Assembly (NCBI GenBank): GCA_964019055.1
Contig: OZ025211.1
Location: 10,695,900-10,759,899, forward strand
From: Anthopleura xanthogrammica
Lineage: Eukaryota > Cnidaria > Anthozoa > Actiniaria > Actiniidae
Direction of reading: 5' to 3'
DNA length: 64,000 bases
Positions 22,801 through 37,900 of this stretch are shown piece by piece; the first letter of the stretch is position 1, and every line of letters begins with the position of its first letter. The notes beneath the pieces were generated by a model, which was not told the DNA's origin, searched no databases, and worked only from the letters and a program-made list of their open reading frames with translations. The translations under genes and the position numbers were made by a program.

Positions 22801-24109
22801 TTTGTTATTCTAAAAAAGGATATATGTAAGGTATTCCAAGAATTCAAACTTTAGGTTTGAATCTGTATGTAAGCATCGACGGCACAACGAGAGGACGGCA
22901 GAGAATTAGGGTTATTGACTGGCTATCTGTTGAATCTTGATTAGACACAATTTATAACCCTTAATGTTTGCCGTCCTCTCTTTGGGCCGACGACGAAAGG
23001 AAGAGAGTGAATTCGTATTCATAAACAAAACTGCTTGATAGATTCGAGTGAGCTCAGCTTAACCAAAACATAGTGAATCTAAAACAAGGTCACTGGGGCT
23101 AAATACCAGTCTGGAATTTTCTTCTTATAATAGCTTAGACACTACTAATTACGTAAACACAAATTTCTCTCACCTTTATTCTTGCTAGCTTCGCAAAACT
23201 ATCGCGTCAATTAAACTGGATTTTTTCTATATTGTATTATATCGACCGCTCTCCTCATCCTCGTGTACGATTTTTCTAAAAAAATCAGAATATTATCATT
23301 TATCACAAATACACATTGTTTAAATTTGAAGGGCAAATTTTGTGCAGAAAAAAGTTATGACGACGGTCTAAAATCGAACATAAATTTTGACGCATCCAAA
23401 TTTGTTCTATTCAAAGTTTGGAGAAAATAAGTCACGCGTAGCTCTACAGTACACATCGCTGGAGTTAATTATGCATTGTTACGTTGATTTAATTATCCCC
23501 AGCGATGTGCGTTATGCGATTTTTCAGTGTAACATATTTTGTTTCCTTGAAATATGTCGTAACCCGATTGAACTTTTGAAGAATTGTTTTTCGTGCTGGA
23601 AGGGCTAGAAGTGCTATTAAGTAAAAGCTTGGAAAAAGGAAGCAAAATTCTGGATCAAGCATTTAATTAAAATGACATGTTTTTCAAGCTGGCCATACTG
23701 ATACTAAAAAGACGTTATCTGGTGAAATATAGTACCGTTACGGGGCTATTCATACCCATTAGTTAAAAAATTGAATTGCTATTCTATACCGTATTTTGCT
23801 CAGCTTTTTACAATAGAAGTTCTAGATTTTCTCGAGGTTTCAAAAACTTCGGATCAAACTGCAAGATCATGTGATGGTTGATTAATGCAAATACCATCTC
23901 GCTTATTGGCTAATACTTATTTGAGCAAAAGTTGCCGAAGTTGTATTTGTTTTTTTCGCGAAAAATATTCTTGTGCCGATGTTTTAAAAGATAAAACTGT
24001 TCTTCCAAGACAATTTATAAGAATCGTCTAGCACCAAACGGTAAATTGTTTTCGCCAGAAAACAAACACCGTCGTTAAACTGCCCTCCAGACCTAAAAAT
24101 GCTATTTAC
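19801..24109. repeat. segmental duplication, copy 2 (presumed upstream region of gene C)
   Basis: Homologous to 15069-19723, with the retroelement part shortened (19801-20118 still encodes MELHWLPVKYRVEFEIALLV). It ends at the pyrimidine tract before the gene C first coding exon. It probably contains the 5' UTR exon and promoter of gene C, but I could not place a transcription start. Confidence 0.88.
22876..22993. repeat. imperfect hairpin, copy 2
   Basis: Identical by eye to the hairpin at 18642-18759. It lies about 1.2 kb upstream of the gene C start codon. Confidence 0.65.
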
Positions 24110-24161
24110 GTTTTCTTTCAGAAACAAATGCATCCAACAACAGTTTCCTGAAAATGTCAAA

Positions 24162-25929
24162 ATGATTCCAGTCCTTCTGATACTATTTTTAGCCACTGCC
24201 CGGAGTGGCTCTTCATTTGATCTACACGGCAACATAACCGGAACTAGAAACCTTACGAAAACTGATTCGCCCTACATGGTAACATCAACTATTGTTGTTG
24301 CAAAAGGTGCAATTTTGAATGTCGAACCTGGCGTGGAAATCCGGTTCGCACAAGGGGTGGGACTAAAAGTTCATGGCACCCTGAAAGCCCAAGGAAACTC
24401 AACTAGTCGTATAACGTTTACAAAACTTTGGCTAAACGAAACAGCTGATTTAGACAAATTGCTAAACGACAGCATCCCTTACAATAAAGGGATCAGGCTT
24501 GTTGGTGGTGCTAATTACCAGACTGGACGGCTAGAAGTTCTCATTGACAACCAATGGGGCAGCGTTTGTAATTATTATTGGACCACCTCAAATACGCAAG
24601 TTGCTTGCAGAATGTTAGGGTTTGTAGGTGCAAAAAGGTCTTATTCTCTTAGACGTGACGCTGCAAAACCCTTGATCGGTAGGTTCAGCTGCCAAGGAAC
24701 AGAGAAGAGTTTGCTTGACTGTTCTCATTGGCGGTATAGTTGCCGTAAGTACCTTGCAAAATATTTAAAAGTAGCATTCTTCTAATGATAATAGTAATGA
24801 AAATAATATAATGATAATAACGAAATCCATTTGCCCCATTTAGTGGAGCATCATTTATTTAGCTTTGTTGGAATGGATATCGATAATTCAATTCAAAGAA
24901 ACAAGAAGATGCTACCAATGTTAATTAAAAATACAAAACGTTCGGAACAGGGGATGACTTGAAAAAAATATTTGGGCAAGTGTTACTTTGACTAGAGTAA
25001 GTAGAGTAGAGGAGTTCCCATAATGTCTAAGCGCTCTACTGTCCGACAAATTTTGAAAGGCATATGACTTGAATGGTACAATGAGACCTATGGTGCTTTT
25101 TTATGTTTTTTCCCCTCAGCCTACTACAGCGATGTTGGTGTTGAGTGCTATACCCTTCTTCCACTGCTAGCTGAAAGAGTGTACTGGAGTGGCATTGAGT
25201 ACAAAGACACAGCAAGCCAAGTCCAGCTAAGATACGTTGACATTCACAAGGCCTTTATTGGTATTCATGGCCATAAAATCCTACCGTCTCTGTATAATGT
25301 TACTGTAACATCGACAATAAAAGGAATATTGTCTAAGGAGCTGAAAGACGGGTTCTCCATCCACAATACAGTTATTAGCAACAGTATGGTAAGAGGGATC
25401 GATATATCGTCCAACAACGTGACACTAAACATTAACAACAGCATCGTGAGCAACACCACTAGTGGAGATGGAATCGAATACTCAAGAATAAGAACAACAG
25501 CGGTAGATTTATCAAATGTTGATCCAAGAAATGTGTCCTTCCCTCTTTACCTTACTGCATCTTCAAGATCATGGGAAACGGAGGATACCATCAAGGTAAT
25601 AGTGATAAAATATTGTCTTTTGCTTAAAAAAAATTGAACCGATAAATTGAGGTTTTATTTATTTATTTTATTCTTTTATGAAAAGGTCTTCAAAACCTTT
25701 CCCGGCCATACGCTTGCCCTTTACTTTCAATCTTTAAGTGGTAAAGGATACGATATCGAAGCACGTGACGGTGACAATATTAATTGCACTCTTCTAACAA
25801 GGGCGACACAAAGTGATAGTGGACAAATTGTGTCGCCTGGTTTTACAACAGGAAACATGTTGTGGATAAGGTATCGTCATATATATCAGCAGGAAGCTGC
25901 CGCGGAGCTCCTTATCACTGAAAGTACAG
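24162..25929 (+). CDS. gene C module 1: signal peptide, beta motif, SRCR-1, CUB-like segment (residues 1-434)
   Basis: Exons 24162-24744, 25120-25595 and 25686-25929. After the signal peptide comes a motif (DSPYMV...[14 protein letters not shown]...GTLKAQG) that recurs twice more in the protein. SRCR-1 follows ([15 protein letters not shown] ... VACRMLGF ... [11 protein letters not shown], closing DVGVEC across the intron). Then come right-handed beta-helix-like Asn-rich repeats and a third exon ([19 protein letters not shown]) that looks like a CUB or CUB-like fold. The ends of exons 1 and 3 are in phase 1. Confidence 0.88.
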
Positions 25930-28900
25930 GTAAATGATTAAAAAATAAATTAAGAATATGTAACACGGTTGTTGTGCAATTTGTTTTTGCTATTTTTCGC
26001 TTTTTTTTTTTACTACGGTTCAAGATTTTCAGTTGTATATTTTAATCTTTTTTTAATACAGACAAAAGTTCTTTGACTATTATCAACTCAAAAATCACTG
26101 GTAATAATGGTTTTGGCTTGGCCTTGAAGGATGTCTCCAACCAAATACGCATAGAGAACACAGAATTTTCTATAAACTCCAAGGACGGAATGATGGCCAA
26201 AAACATAACTGGGATCGTCTCAGGTTCAAAACTAAGTTTCGCCGAAAATGTTGGAAATGGCGTTGCTATCTACCATTCGAGCATTTCTATTTGTCATTTT
26301 TCCGACATCACGGCTTTCGATAATCAAGGAAAAGGAATTCTGTTGCATATATCTTCGATAAACTGTAGTATAAGTCATGCCAGTCTTGTGCAGAATAATC
26401 ATCAAGGGCTGTTGTCGAGCAAAGTTTCAGGGGCGTTAAACCTTTGGTTTTGTAACATATCAGATAATCAGCAGAGCGGAATAGAGATAAATGACGGCGT
26501 AGCTTCTGTAAGCATTTACTCCTCATATATACTACAAAATTGGAATCATGGGCTCAGGCTAAGGAACCAAGGCGGTGAACACAAAGTTGTTGATTCATTT
26601 ATCGAAAAAAATAAACAACATGGCATTTATATGCACGAAATCCAATCCATGAGCAGTCGGCAGTTGACTGGAATTGATATACAAGGAACTGAGGTTTCCA
26701 ATAATTTATATAATGGAATATTTCTTTCTCCCGCTTGCCAGCATATTGGTGGCTCAACTGAAAATGTGTCTATCGTGATAACGCAGAGTAGCATCAGTAA
26801 CAATTCACGCGGAGGGTTGCGTATGGCCCCAGAAAGCTGCAGCCGTGGCTCACGTTACAAGCAGCTGTCACTCACAATGTCACATAATGAGCTACGAGAG
26901 AACAAGAAACAAGCATTCTACGCTTCTTGTATTGCTCTTTATAGACTTAAAGCCGAAATACGGAACAACTCTTTTTATAACAATTCTGACCAAGTCATTG
27001 TTATTACAGATCAAAACTCTTATCACTGTGCGCCGAAAAGTATCAGTAATCCTGTTGAAGTCAGCATAAATCAGAATCAGTTTCTTGGTAACCGTGGTTC
27101 AAACCTTGTGTACATAGATTTCATGGGATTCCCTTCGATTCGAAAGGCCAGTGTCGACAATAATGCCTTTCAAAACAACACCGTAAATTTGCTGTTCCCG
27201 AACGTGTTCCAAAGAACAACCGATAGAGCTTTAGTTGTTTTCAAGGAGGGAACTTTCACATTCTACAACAATTCATTTGACACAAATGACTGTCGCTACT
27301 TGTTGTCTACAATGTACGTCAATCATAGCAGTTTTGTTGATGCCAGATTTAATTGGTGGGGCACAAACGATGAATGTGAGATAAAAGACAAAATATTTGA
27401 TTTCCATGATCGTGTTCAACTTGCTAAAGTCAAATATTTTCCTTACTTCCTTTCCTCAAACAACATTGACGTTGCAATTAAACGTTTACCTCACACGAGC
27501 TGCTTTCTTCAAAACAACACTATAGGCGGTGCCTTGGATGGAGAACTGTCCTTGCCTCGTAGCCCAATGCCATATAAGGTACGGGATGACATTGTTATTT
27601 TGGAGAATGGCAGTCTTCGGATTCCCAGCAACACGACATTGATGTTTCCAGGTCGTGCTGCGATGTTGGTACAAGGTGAACTCCATGTCACGGGCAAGAT
27701 TCTTGAAAAAGTGAAATTCAAGAGCGACATAATAAACGAAAATATTCGTCTGTCTGGTGGACAAGGACCTTGGGAAGGTGTTCTAGAATTCTACACAAAC
27801 AACACTTGGATCCCAGTATGCTACAACATGCTTTCACTGGAAGTAAAAGCTGTTTGCCGACATCTTGGTTTTATTGAACGCTATACTTATCCTAGTTATA
27901 TATCCCCAAAACTAACAGACCTTTTCGTCTTTGACATAAAATGCCTTGAGTCCGATGAAGATGATAAAATACAGTGTACCAATAAGAAATGGACATTTGG
28001 GAGGAACTGTTATAGAGTTCCTTTTATGTACTGCCTCAAGAACAACTGGGCCGGCGTTCATCTTGCTTTTAGTAATAAAAAAAGTGAGCTTCATCATCTG
28101 AACATTAACGATGCTGGATTTAATTACAGGAGTGACATAAGTCTTCCGGGTTATGCCTTAAGAATTGACTTCCATCACCATAACTTGAGTAACCTCAACA
28201 TCAAGTCTTCTTCCGGCATAGGAATCCAAGTCTTATTTTCAAGACCATTCTTATCTAAGTCCTTCATCGCAAACTCCAAGATTACCCACACTGCGTCCAC
28301 TGGCATAAAGCTTGGATCACCATACTTAAAGCTCACGGATATGGAAGTGGAATCGACTGGGGCAGCAGGTTTTCAATTACAGAGCCAGTGGGACGTTTCT
28401 ACTTCTCATGCATTAACGAAAACAATGAGTCCAAGTGTAAAGAAAATTGATGATATTTGTAATCACAATATCACGTACTTGAAAGATAAAGAAATTGTGT
28501 ATCTTTACTCAGAGTTACCCTACGGAACAACTGTAACATGCCAACATTTATTTGTAACGGAGCGAGATCATAGACTTGGAATCCAAGTTCTTCATTCGCA
28601 ACTACACAGCAACCGCCTCCATGCCTTTGATGGAACGAATATCACATCGGGACATGTATGGAAGATAGAAACATTCGATAATAAAGATCGAAAAGCGTTC
28701 AACTCCTCAAAAAACGAAGTCCTTCTGAAGCTTGAAAAGTACTATTCCAGCACAGCATCGTTTCACTTGCTCCTTTTTTCTATAAAAGGTATGTCCTCTT
28801 TATTTTTACAGTTTCTCAAAATCAAACCCATTTTCACTACATTCGAAAAGAAACCACTTGCGTGGGGGATAATTTTAATATGTAAAGAACTTACGTCCAT

Positions 28901-31900
28901 GTATTTCATTTACACCCATTTTCATAATTACGACAACAACACAGCGAAAATGTTTGGCTAACGTCAATCAAAAAATTTTATCGACGGAAACCAAAAACAA
29001 ATACGTTGCATGTGGGTATAATATTTTGTAAGGTTTTATTTTGTACCAGTTTGTTTGTTATAGATTGCATTGGTGTGAATAGTGTAATCGACGAGTTTAT
29101 CAACTAAATAGAACGATTGTTTATTTCATTTATTGCAGACGAAAAGCTCTTTGAAAGTTTCGTTGAAATTGAAAATTCGAAGTTCAACCTAATAAGAGGC
29201 ATCAATATTGATGGCAACGTTATCAATCAGCTGAAAATGATAAACTGCAGTATGTCTAACTCAAATGACTATCTTAGAATTTATGCAAAAGAAGTAACCA
29301 TGGGAATAATGAGATCCATCACATTGGAGACCAACAGGAACGGCATCCACCTGACATATAACGCTGGAGACTTTGGCATTTACAATTCAAACATCTTCAA
29401 AACAGTTAATACAGGATTTTATTTGCAATCTCATTCGGGTTATTATTCAGGTAATAACAAGAAAGAAATGGTTTTCAATTTGTACAACTGCAGTATTACT
29501 CATGGATATCAGGGATTCATTGTTGAGGGTTATTTTTTAAGAGCAAGAGTTGTTGTACAAAACAGTACATTTGAGTTTAACAAAGCGTCTGGTATAACTC
29601 TAAATTCTTATAACCGACAGGCACAACAAAATGTGTCTCTCATTTTTAAATGGAATTCATTTAAACAAAACCAGAGAGTAACCATGTCGATACGTCTCTG
29701 CAGTCTTAACACAGAGAGCTGGATAACCGAGAACAGGTTTGAATATAACACTGGATCAGTAATAACCGCTACATCATGTGGTTATGCGAATAGTAATATT
29801 CTGATGAGAAGAAACATATTCAGTGCTAATCATTGTACAAGGGAAGCTGTTATATCTATCAACAGCGAGATGTATGGTCTAGAAGCTTCGCACAATGTTT
29901 TTCAGTTTAACCAAGGTGTTGTTTTGCTGTACAACCTCAACTACCATTTTGGGACTTTAAAACTGTTTTTCAACATTTTTAAAAACAATACGCACAGTGG
30001 GACCTCGACAATAGAAATCAGAAGAATTTACTCTCAAACTGAACAGCTGGTTATTAATGATAACATTTTCGAAAGAAATATTGGCATGGCAATCCTATCG
30101 ACTAGCACAAGTGGTTATTGTTATTCCTCGTTACAGCTAAGAAGAAATGTATTTAGACACAATTTGTGCATTAAGTCTGTGCTGTGGATTACTAAACAAA
30201 GCAAGGGCTTTGAAGCATCAGGAAACGATTTCCAATCTAACTTCGGTGCGACATTAATATTCGAAGGAATACAAAACATGGCTAACTTGCTCTTGGCTGA
30301 TAATTCTTTAAAAAACAATACTTGTATCTCAAGAGAGATGGTTTCAATCTTAAGAATGGATGGAAACATTGATGTACGCAACAACACATTTCACCGTAAC
30401 AAAGCCAATGATATAATGTCGGTACAGTCTTTGCATAAGGTTGATTTTGATGAAGGTAATAAATCATTGAAAATCATTAATAACACTTTTACAGAAAACG
30501 AAGTTGCTGCTGACGTCCTTTCACGAGCGTACTTTACAAACTACTGTGTCCTGAAATTCCGTGGGTTTCTTTATTACAAGATAACTGAATTTTTCCATAA
30601 TAAATTGGTAAATCCATCCTTTGAAAAGGAATTTTGTCTTCGCATTCCAGCTCTAACACAAAAGGATTTTCTCAATGCAAGCCATAACTGGTGGGGAACT
30701 TCAGACAATCATCATCTAAGACAAAGAATTTCTGACTTTGATGATAACCATGACTACTCAATTGCCTGGACTTCACCTTTTCTAACAAGTTACAATGATT
30801 ATAAAACAATAATGATTGCCAAGAACATTAGTGCGCTAAGGGGAAACAACCTTGGGGGTCGTGTAAATGAGTCACTCATTCTCACAGAGGAAGCAAGCCC
30901 TTATAAAGTTACTTCGGACTTGACTATTCTCTCGGGTGTTATTCTTACAATAGAACCTAATGTGGAGCTAAGATTTTCTCCGGGAGTTAGTCTGCTCGTT
31001 ATAGGAACACTTATTGCTCGTGGAACAAAGGAAAGAAAGATCAAGCTCACTTTAGACAACCCAAAAATAAGCCAACATTTTCGCTTGAAAGATGGACAGT
31101 TTCCATGGGAAGGTCGTTTAGAAGCATATTACAAAAACAAATGGATGCCTGTGTGCTGTCCAGATAGTACCTGGAATTCAACAAATACAAAAGTAATCTG
31201 CAGAGAGATTGGATACTTGCCGCATCAGGATTCACATTATAAAAAGGTTGATTTTGAACCAAGAAAACCTTGGCCCTACAAGTTACATTGTCATGGCAAT
31301 GAATCATTAGTGAGCAGGTGCAACGCAAAATACCATGTTTTTGCTTCCAATACGACAAAGTTCGTCGGGTTGGACTGTAAAGGCAAGCCATGGGGGAATA
31401 TAAGAATTGTCGGATCAAGTGAGAATGGTACTGTTATGGAGAGGTCCGTATTGGAACATGTTGACATACGTCACTGTGGCCGACACTTCAACTCCAACGT
31501 GTCTGCAATTGAAAGTGTCATGCGAACCCCAGATATACATTATGTCACTATTCAAAACTGTACTTCTCAAGGCTTCAGTTATTTTTTAGCAAGCAACAAT
31601 ATCACTGCTACCAAATGTGAATTGAAGCATCTCAAAGGAAACGGCCTTAACGTCATTCAAACCAGCTATGGAGTTACAATAAAAGACAGCATTATAGAAA
31701 GCACCATCAATGGGTTTGTTATGGATGTTCCTCAACAACATAATATCCCTTCAGTTTGTTACGGAAGATTGTCGATTTGCGATTCCAGCATTAAAACTTT
31801 TGACGTCAAAAATAAAATTATCGTATTCTTCGAGTTGAACGACATTAACACTGAGCAGTTATCTACAATACCATATGTGTATTGCCAGAAAGATTTCAGA

Positions 31901-34900
31901 GCTCAAAGAGAAGGAAATGGCGTTCGCATACGACTTCTTTTTTACCAAGGTTCACAAACAATGAAGATCTATGACAAAAGAAGGACGCGTGAATTCCAGC
32001 ACCATTACCCGGAAAATTCATTGAAAACCATGCTGCTTAAGGATCTTTTCTTCCCTGAAATAGGAAAGATTATGTGGTATGGTAACCCCAAATCAAGAAT
32101 AATGTTTGAAGTGGACGTTGTGGATATTCAAAGCTCAGGTAATCGACCTTTCCCGAATTTGCATTGGATGATCACGAAACTATGGTTCCAAATCGATACT
32201 GAACTTGATTCTCTAATTTATCAAGAACAACCTCGGTTTGAAACCATTGTTTCGTTTCGTTTCATTGTTTTCACTGTGAAACATACTTTGTGTAAAACAT
32301 ACGCTTGCGAGTTATAACAATGAATTAAAAAAAAACTTCATGGCTTACAAGTTTACTATATTTTTACTTATGATACTTATGCTCATTACGATAACAAAAA
32401 CGATAAAAAACCTCTAGCGCAAAGTTTTTCTCAGTGTTACTGACAGTATAACTGTCTAATAAAAACAATAGTACGTCGAATAAGAACTAAAATGTCAAAA
32501 TACATTATTTACTATTTGTTTTGTTATCTTGTTTCTTGCCGTATACAGGTTACGTACCACTATATATTCCCATGTGCCAATAGCGTGACCTGTGTGCGAA
32601 GTTATATTAAGTACGGAGACTAGCTGAACATAAGAAAAGTGTTATGAAAAGCATAACCAGGTTAAAACTTTACAATTTTGTAATTGTGTTTCAGATATAC
32701 CTTGTAATTTCCAATACGGAATGTGTGGGTGGCAGTCGTTTCGCAACATGACCATAAACGGTATTAACATGACAACAACATGGAAAGCAACAAAAAATTA
32801 CTATTATCATGGTTATTACGGTTATTATGGTAATTATAACATGCCTGATAACTCTTTTAACTCTAATGAAGGTAAGTACAGCTTTTCAAAAACATTTAAC
32901 CATATGTCAAAAAGAATTGTTATGGATGAGTTTATTGGTTTTTATAGACTTGGAATAGCCTAAGATGAAAAAAATACAAGTCACCCTATCCAATATTTTC
33001 TTTTATTATATACATACCGAGATTTACTCAGTAAAATCCTGTGTAATAAATGTTCGTTCGTTCACTTTTCCCAACCAATCACAATGCGCGTATCGCTTTT
33101 TCACGTGTGAGAAAAACGATACGTCCAATCAGAAGCCACGTACGGCTTTTCTTCACATATGAGAAAAACGATACGTCCAATCAGAAGCCGGCAGCAACGG
33201 GCTCCACTGCTCTTTCGCGTGAGACTTTCGACTAAAACTAGAAAGTTTTTATTTCAAAACATGAATGAAACTATATTTTAGACGACAAAACCAAAGGGAA
33301 AATCGATGAATTACCTATAGTAAAGCGGAGAAAAAGCTGCCTGAGATGTAAATCTATTGGAAGAGTTCTTTAAAAGTACCGAAAACTTAAACAACAACAA
33401 GGAAAGTCAGCTTCAGTTGCTTTTGTAAGAAGACGACTTCAATTCGGTGAGACCTAAACTAGAAAGTTTGAGTTCAAAACATGGATGAAAATATAATTTA
33501 GACGACGAAACCAAAGAGAAAATCGATGAAATACCAACAGTAGAGCGGAGGAAAAGCTGACCGAGATGTAAATCTCGTGGAAAAGCTCTTAAAAATGTAT
33601 TAAACAACAATTAACGAGGAATTGAAAGGCAGCTTTGTCGTGTAAGAAGGCGACAGAAACTTCGGTAAGCTTTCGCAATCATTTTTAGTGTAAACTAAAA
33701 GTCTAGAAGTTGAAAAGATTAAACTTAGAAACCGAATTAGAATTTAATAAGAATAAGTTTTTATTATGTTTGTAAAACAGCGTTGTAAAATAAAGAAGTT
33801 ATTGCAATATAATTTTTAGTTTGGAAACTGAGCTTTGTTTACAAACTTTGTAAACTAAAATAGTCTCTAATTCAAACCAAATTGAAAATCTCGGTATGAA
33901 TATAATAAAAAGAAAACACCATGGAAAGTGCTTTGTACAGTTTTTATTCACTCGTTGTTTCGTATCATAAAACTCACGCGCTCGAAGACTCGCTTGTTCG
34001 TTTTATGATACTTCACAACTCGTGAATAAAAACCGTACGCGCGCACTTTCCATGAAGTAATCTCTATTTATTATATATTATATAGCTACTCGTATTTTTC
34101 ATACAAACTACATCCGGGACCTCGTCTATGTCTATGTCTATGTCTATGTCATAAAAAGAAAATTACCTGACCTTGAAGGTCAATTTCTAGGCCTCTTTTA
34201 GTAATTGGCTCCTAGTCTATATATACCAAATTTGAGCAAAATCCGTGAGGTTGACTGGCCGGATGTTTCTAAATTTGCTTGATCCTTACAGACTATGACT
34301 CTTAAGCACGGGGTTTATAACCAGATATCAACCTCCTCGAGAGGTAGATAACTAGATATCAACCTGGTAAACCGCCATTGGTTGAATATGAAGGATAAAG
34401 AACGCCAGTGATCAAAAGAAACTGATTCAATTCAAACTACTTATTAAAAAGACAAATCAATATTGTCACATTTCTCCGTATTTAAAATCACAACCCGCAG
34501 CCCGCAATTCATTTCGGTGTTAGATTTCAGATCTCCTCATGATCGACAACTCTTTTAGAAATAGGTGTATACACCTAGATCGTCAAAGCCAAAAGAGATA
34601 GGCAATAGGCAACACGTCATCTAAGAACGAATACAAGAAACACCCAATCCTCCGTTTTCTTAACGAGAATAATATGAAGAAACATCAGACATTCAAATTA
34701 TACTTTGATATTGGATAACGTATCTCCAATTGCTTATCACCTTTCGCCTATCTCATTTGTGTCTCTTGCAAACTCTTTCGAAATAGGTACATACTTATTC
34801 TGAATTCATATTCTCGGAACGAGCTTTCCAAGGAATTATTATCTAAATTACTGGCTCGGAATAAAATCACCAATAACTTTCACTATCATGTTGCATGCGT

Positions 34901-37900
34901 AATGTGTGTCGACACTCTTCCTACGAAAGAATTTCTATAATTTTAGCCTATTGTTTCAAACTTTGAAAATATTATCAATGCCATGGTCCATCATGACAAC
35001 ACAAATATTATTTTGATAGAACAACAATTTCATATATATTATCCAATTTTACATTCAGGTTATGTCGTAGGGATTGGCCATGGCTATTATTATGGATATA
35101 GATCGTCAGGCAACGCATCCCTTGTCAGCCCACTACTAACGTCTAAATCAAAATTTTGCAACTTGGTCTTTTATTACAAATTTGGAAGAGGTGGAAGGTC
35201 TTCCCTGAACGTCTTTCTACAAAAAGGAACCAATATTTTTGAAGGTTTTTCTAAACTCGTTTTACTATGGAAACCGGAATCGACCGAGGTTCTTCAATGG
35301 ACAAAAGTTGTGCTTGATCTACCCAAGAATTACATGCAATATCGAATAATCTTTTTGGGATCATACACAGCCGCTCCTAGCAGATACAGCAGAAATTTTG
35401 TCATTCTTGATGATGTCGAGATCCAAAAGTGTCAAAATGGTGAGTAAAGCATTTTTTGGGAATGTGGCGGGCGCTAGTTTATATGATTCACCGTGCTGCT
35501 TCGAGTTAATGATAATATTAAAGTATTTTGTACAAGTATTTGTATTTAACTTGGTTTATATTATATGATAATGCCTTACATGCATTTTTGGTTCTTGTTT
35601 AAGAAAAAGATGAATTGGAGAATAACGTTATCCAAAACAATGAAGAACATGGCATTTGGTATAAGTCAACGTCAAGGAAACCCTTATCTTTAAAAAGAAA
35701 TAAAATTTTGAAGAATGGCAATTCCAAGATTGTAAAAAATTCCGTTCTTTCTGGAGCTGTCTATGCAGAGATGAAAGATAAATATTTTCTCTTTGCCAAC
35801 AATCATATAGCTGGTAACACAATCGGTGGTATATATGTGCAGACAGAAAACAGTGATGGTCATTTCATTGAAGGAAGAAACTCAATAAACGTAAGTTGGA
35901 TCTATGGGAACACGTTTGCACAGAACGGTAAAGAAGCCTTACATCTTGTGTCGAACAAAGGCGTTCCTGCTGTAGTCTCCATCAAGGAAAATCACTTTTC
36001 CAGTAATTACGGCAAAGGTTTTGGCAACAGCAAGCACAGTATTGTCAAAATGAAAGATGTAGCCACAAAAATAGAAGGTAACTTCTTTTTCAATAACTCT
36101 GGTCTTGTCATCATGGAGTACGAATTCTTAAATGGGAAATATGAAGGACAACACTGTACAAACAACACCTTCTTCCTCAACACTGGAACTGCAGCTGAAT
36201 ATGGTGCAACTATTCGTACTAACGGACCAATTCAGTATCATGGCAACAGCCTGAAGAATCCCCACAATCTTTATGAGATAGATACAACTATTTCTGCTGT
36301 CACGGACCCCGTAAATGCTACGATGAACTGGTTTGGTTTCGGTATAAAACCAACAGTTAAGTCACGGCTGCGTGATAAAGACATTAACAACCGTCTACCA
36401 AAGGTTCTTTTCGAACCATTTGTTAAGATACAGCCAAAAAATATCCTCTCTCGTGAGTATATATATCTAGGTTTTACTGATATTATCTAGTTATTAACGA
36501 TTATCAGTATACATAAGACTATTACTAATGTTGTTACTGTTTTTACTTTCTAGTCGGATGTCCTCCTGACTGGGTGAACATGGGTCCATCTTGTTATGTA
36601 TTTCGTGCAGGAGTTCAGTCCTTTCAGGAAGCAGACGAATATTGTAAGGTACATGCAAGACTTTAATATATTCTGTTTAGTTTGCCGGGTGATCGGTCAA
36701 ACCACTTTCTCATACTACGGACAAATAATTACATTTTAGTTGCCTGAAAGGCCATAAAAAAGAAGGTTTATCAAGCAGCAACATCATTGCTTTACCACGT
36801 CTTATTTCATAACTACGCGCCTGTCTCGCATTTTGTACTTTGCACTTGGTTTTTTTAGATTTCAAAGAAGCTGCTTCGCGATGTGTTTGTTGTATCTTGC
36901 AAGGACACATTGCAATGAAACCGGTTGTAACTATAAATGAACCTATCTTACAATATATAAAGTCTATAATAGACCTTTTTAGCTTCGTATGCAACTTGCC
37001 CATTTCAGACCACATGACATTCCCTTGAGAAATGTTCTTTTGTTAAAATATTAACACATGAAAGAATCAGCTCCCAAGAGTGGCATCACATGGTCTGAAA
37101 TGGGCACAACAAACAACGAAGCTGAAAAGGTCTATTCAGTTCTACTTTTTATTTTATTTGTTAACTTTAAGTTTCAAATTATTTTCATAGTATTATGGAG
37201 GACATATAATTTCGTCAAGCTCCCCTGCTGACAAAGAATTGTTAGCAAAAATTATGTCAATGATTACACCGACTTATGATCGACCACCACCGATACCATT
37301 ATGGGTTATAAGCAATGGCGTTCAGGAAAAGGTAATAATAAGATTATTAGAAAACATGGCAACCAAAATAACCAAAACTATCTTTTAAAAAGCTTATATA
37401 GAATAATCCAACAAAATCCAACAAGTGAAATTTCAATTCAATCTTTAAGGGAGATGAATGTCAGGTATTGACTCACGAAGGAAAGGTTCAGCAAGTACCT
37501 TGTGATAGCCATTATTCGTTAGCTTGTAGCAGAAACGCAGGTAAAGTCGATATATATTTTACAATTATTCTTGTACGATTCTAAAATAATTTTTAATATT
37601 TTAATTAAAAATATTTAATTTAGATAATATTAATTTGTTTCTTCTTGCATATTTTTTAAGTCATTCGCTGTCCAAATGAGTGTTTTCATAATGGTGATTG
37701 CATCGGATCCACGTGTTTTTGCTATCGAGGATGGACCGGAGAAGACTGTTCTAAGCCCCACTGCCGAGACGTTCATAACTGTTCTGACGTCGGAAAATGC
37801 GTAGGACCAAACATGTGCAGGTGCACGCGGTCATTCCAAGGACGTGCATGTACTTACTCGTACTGCTCAAAATTCAGAAATTGTTCAACTTGCGTCTCTG

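Noticed and set aside
26308..30467. Minus-strand open frames opposite the large gene C exons
   Set aside because: Shadows of long AT-balanced coding exons, with no domain content.
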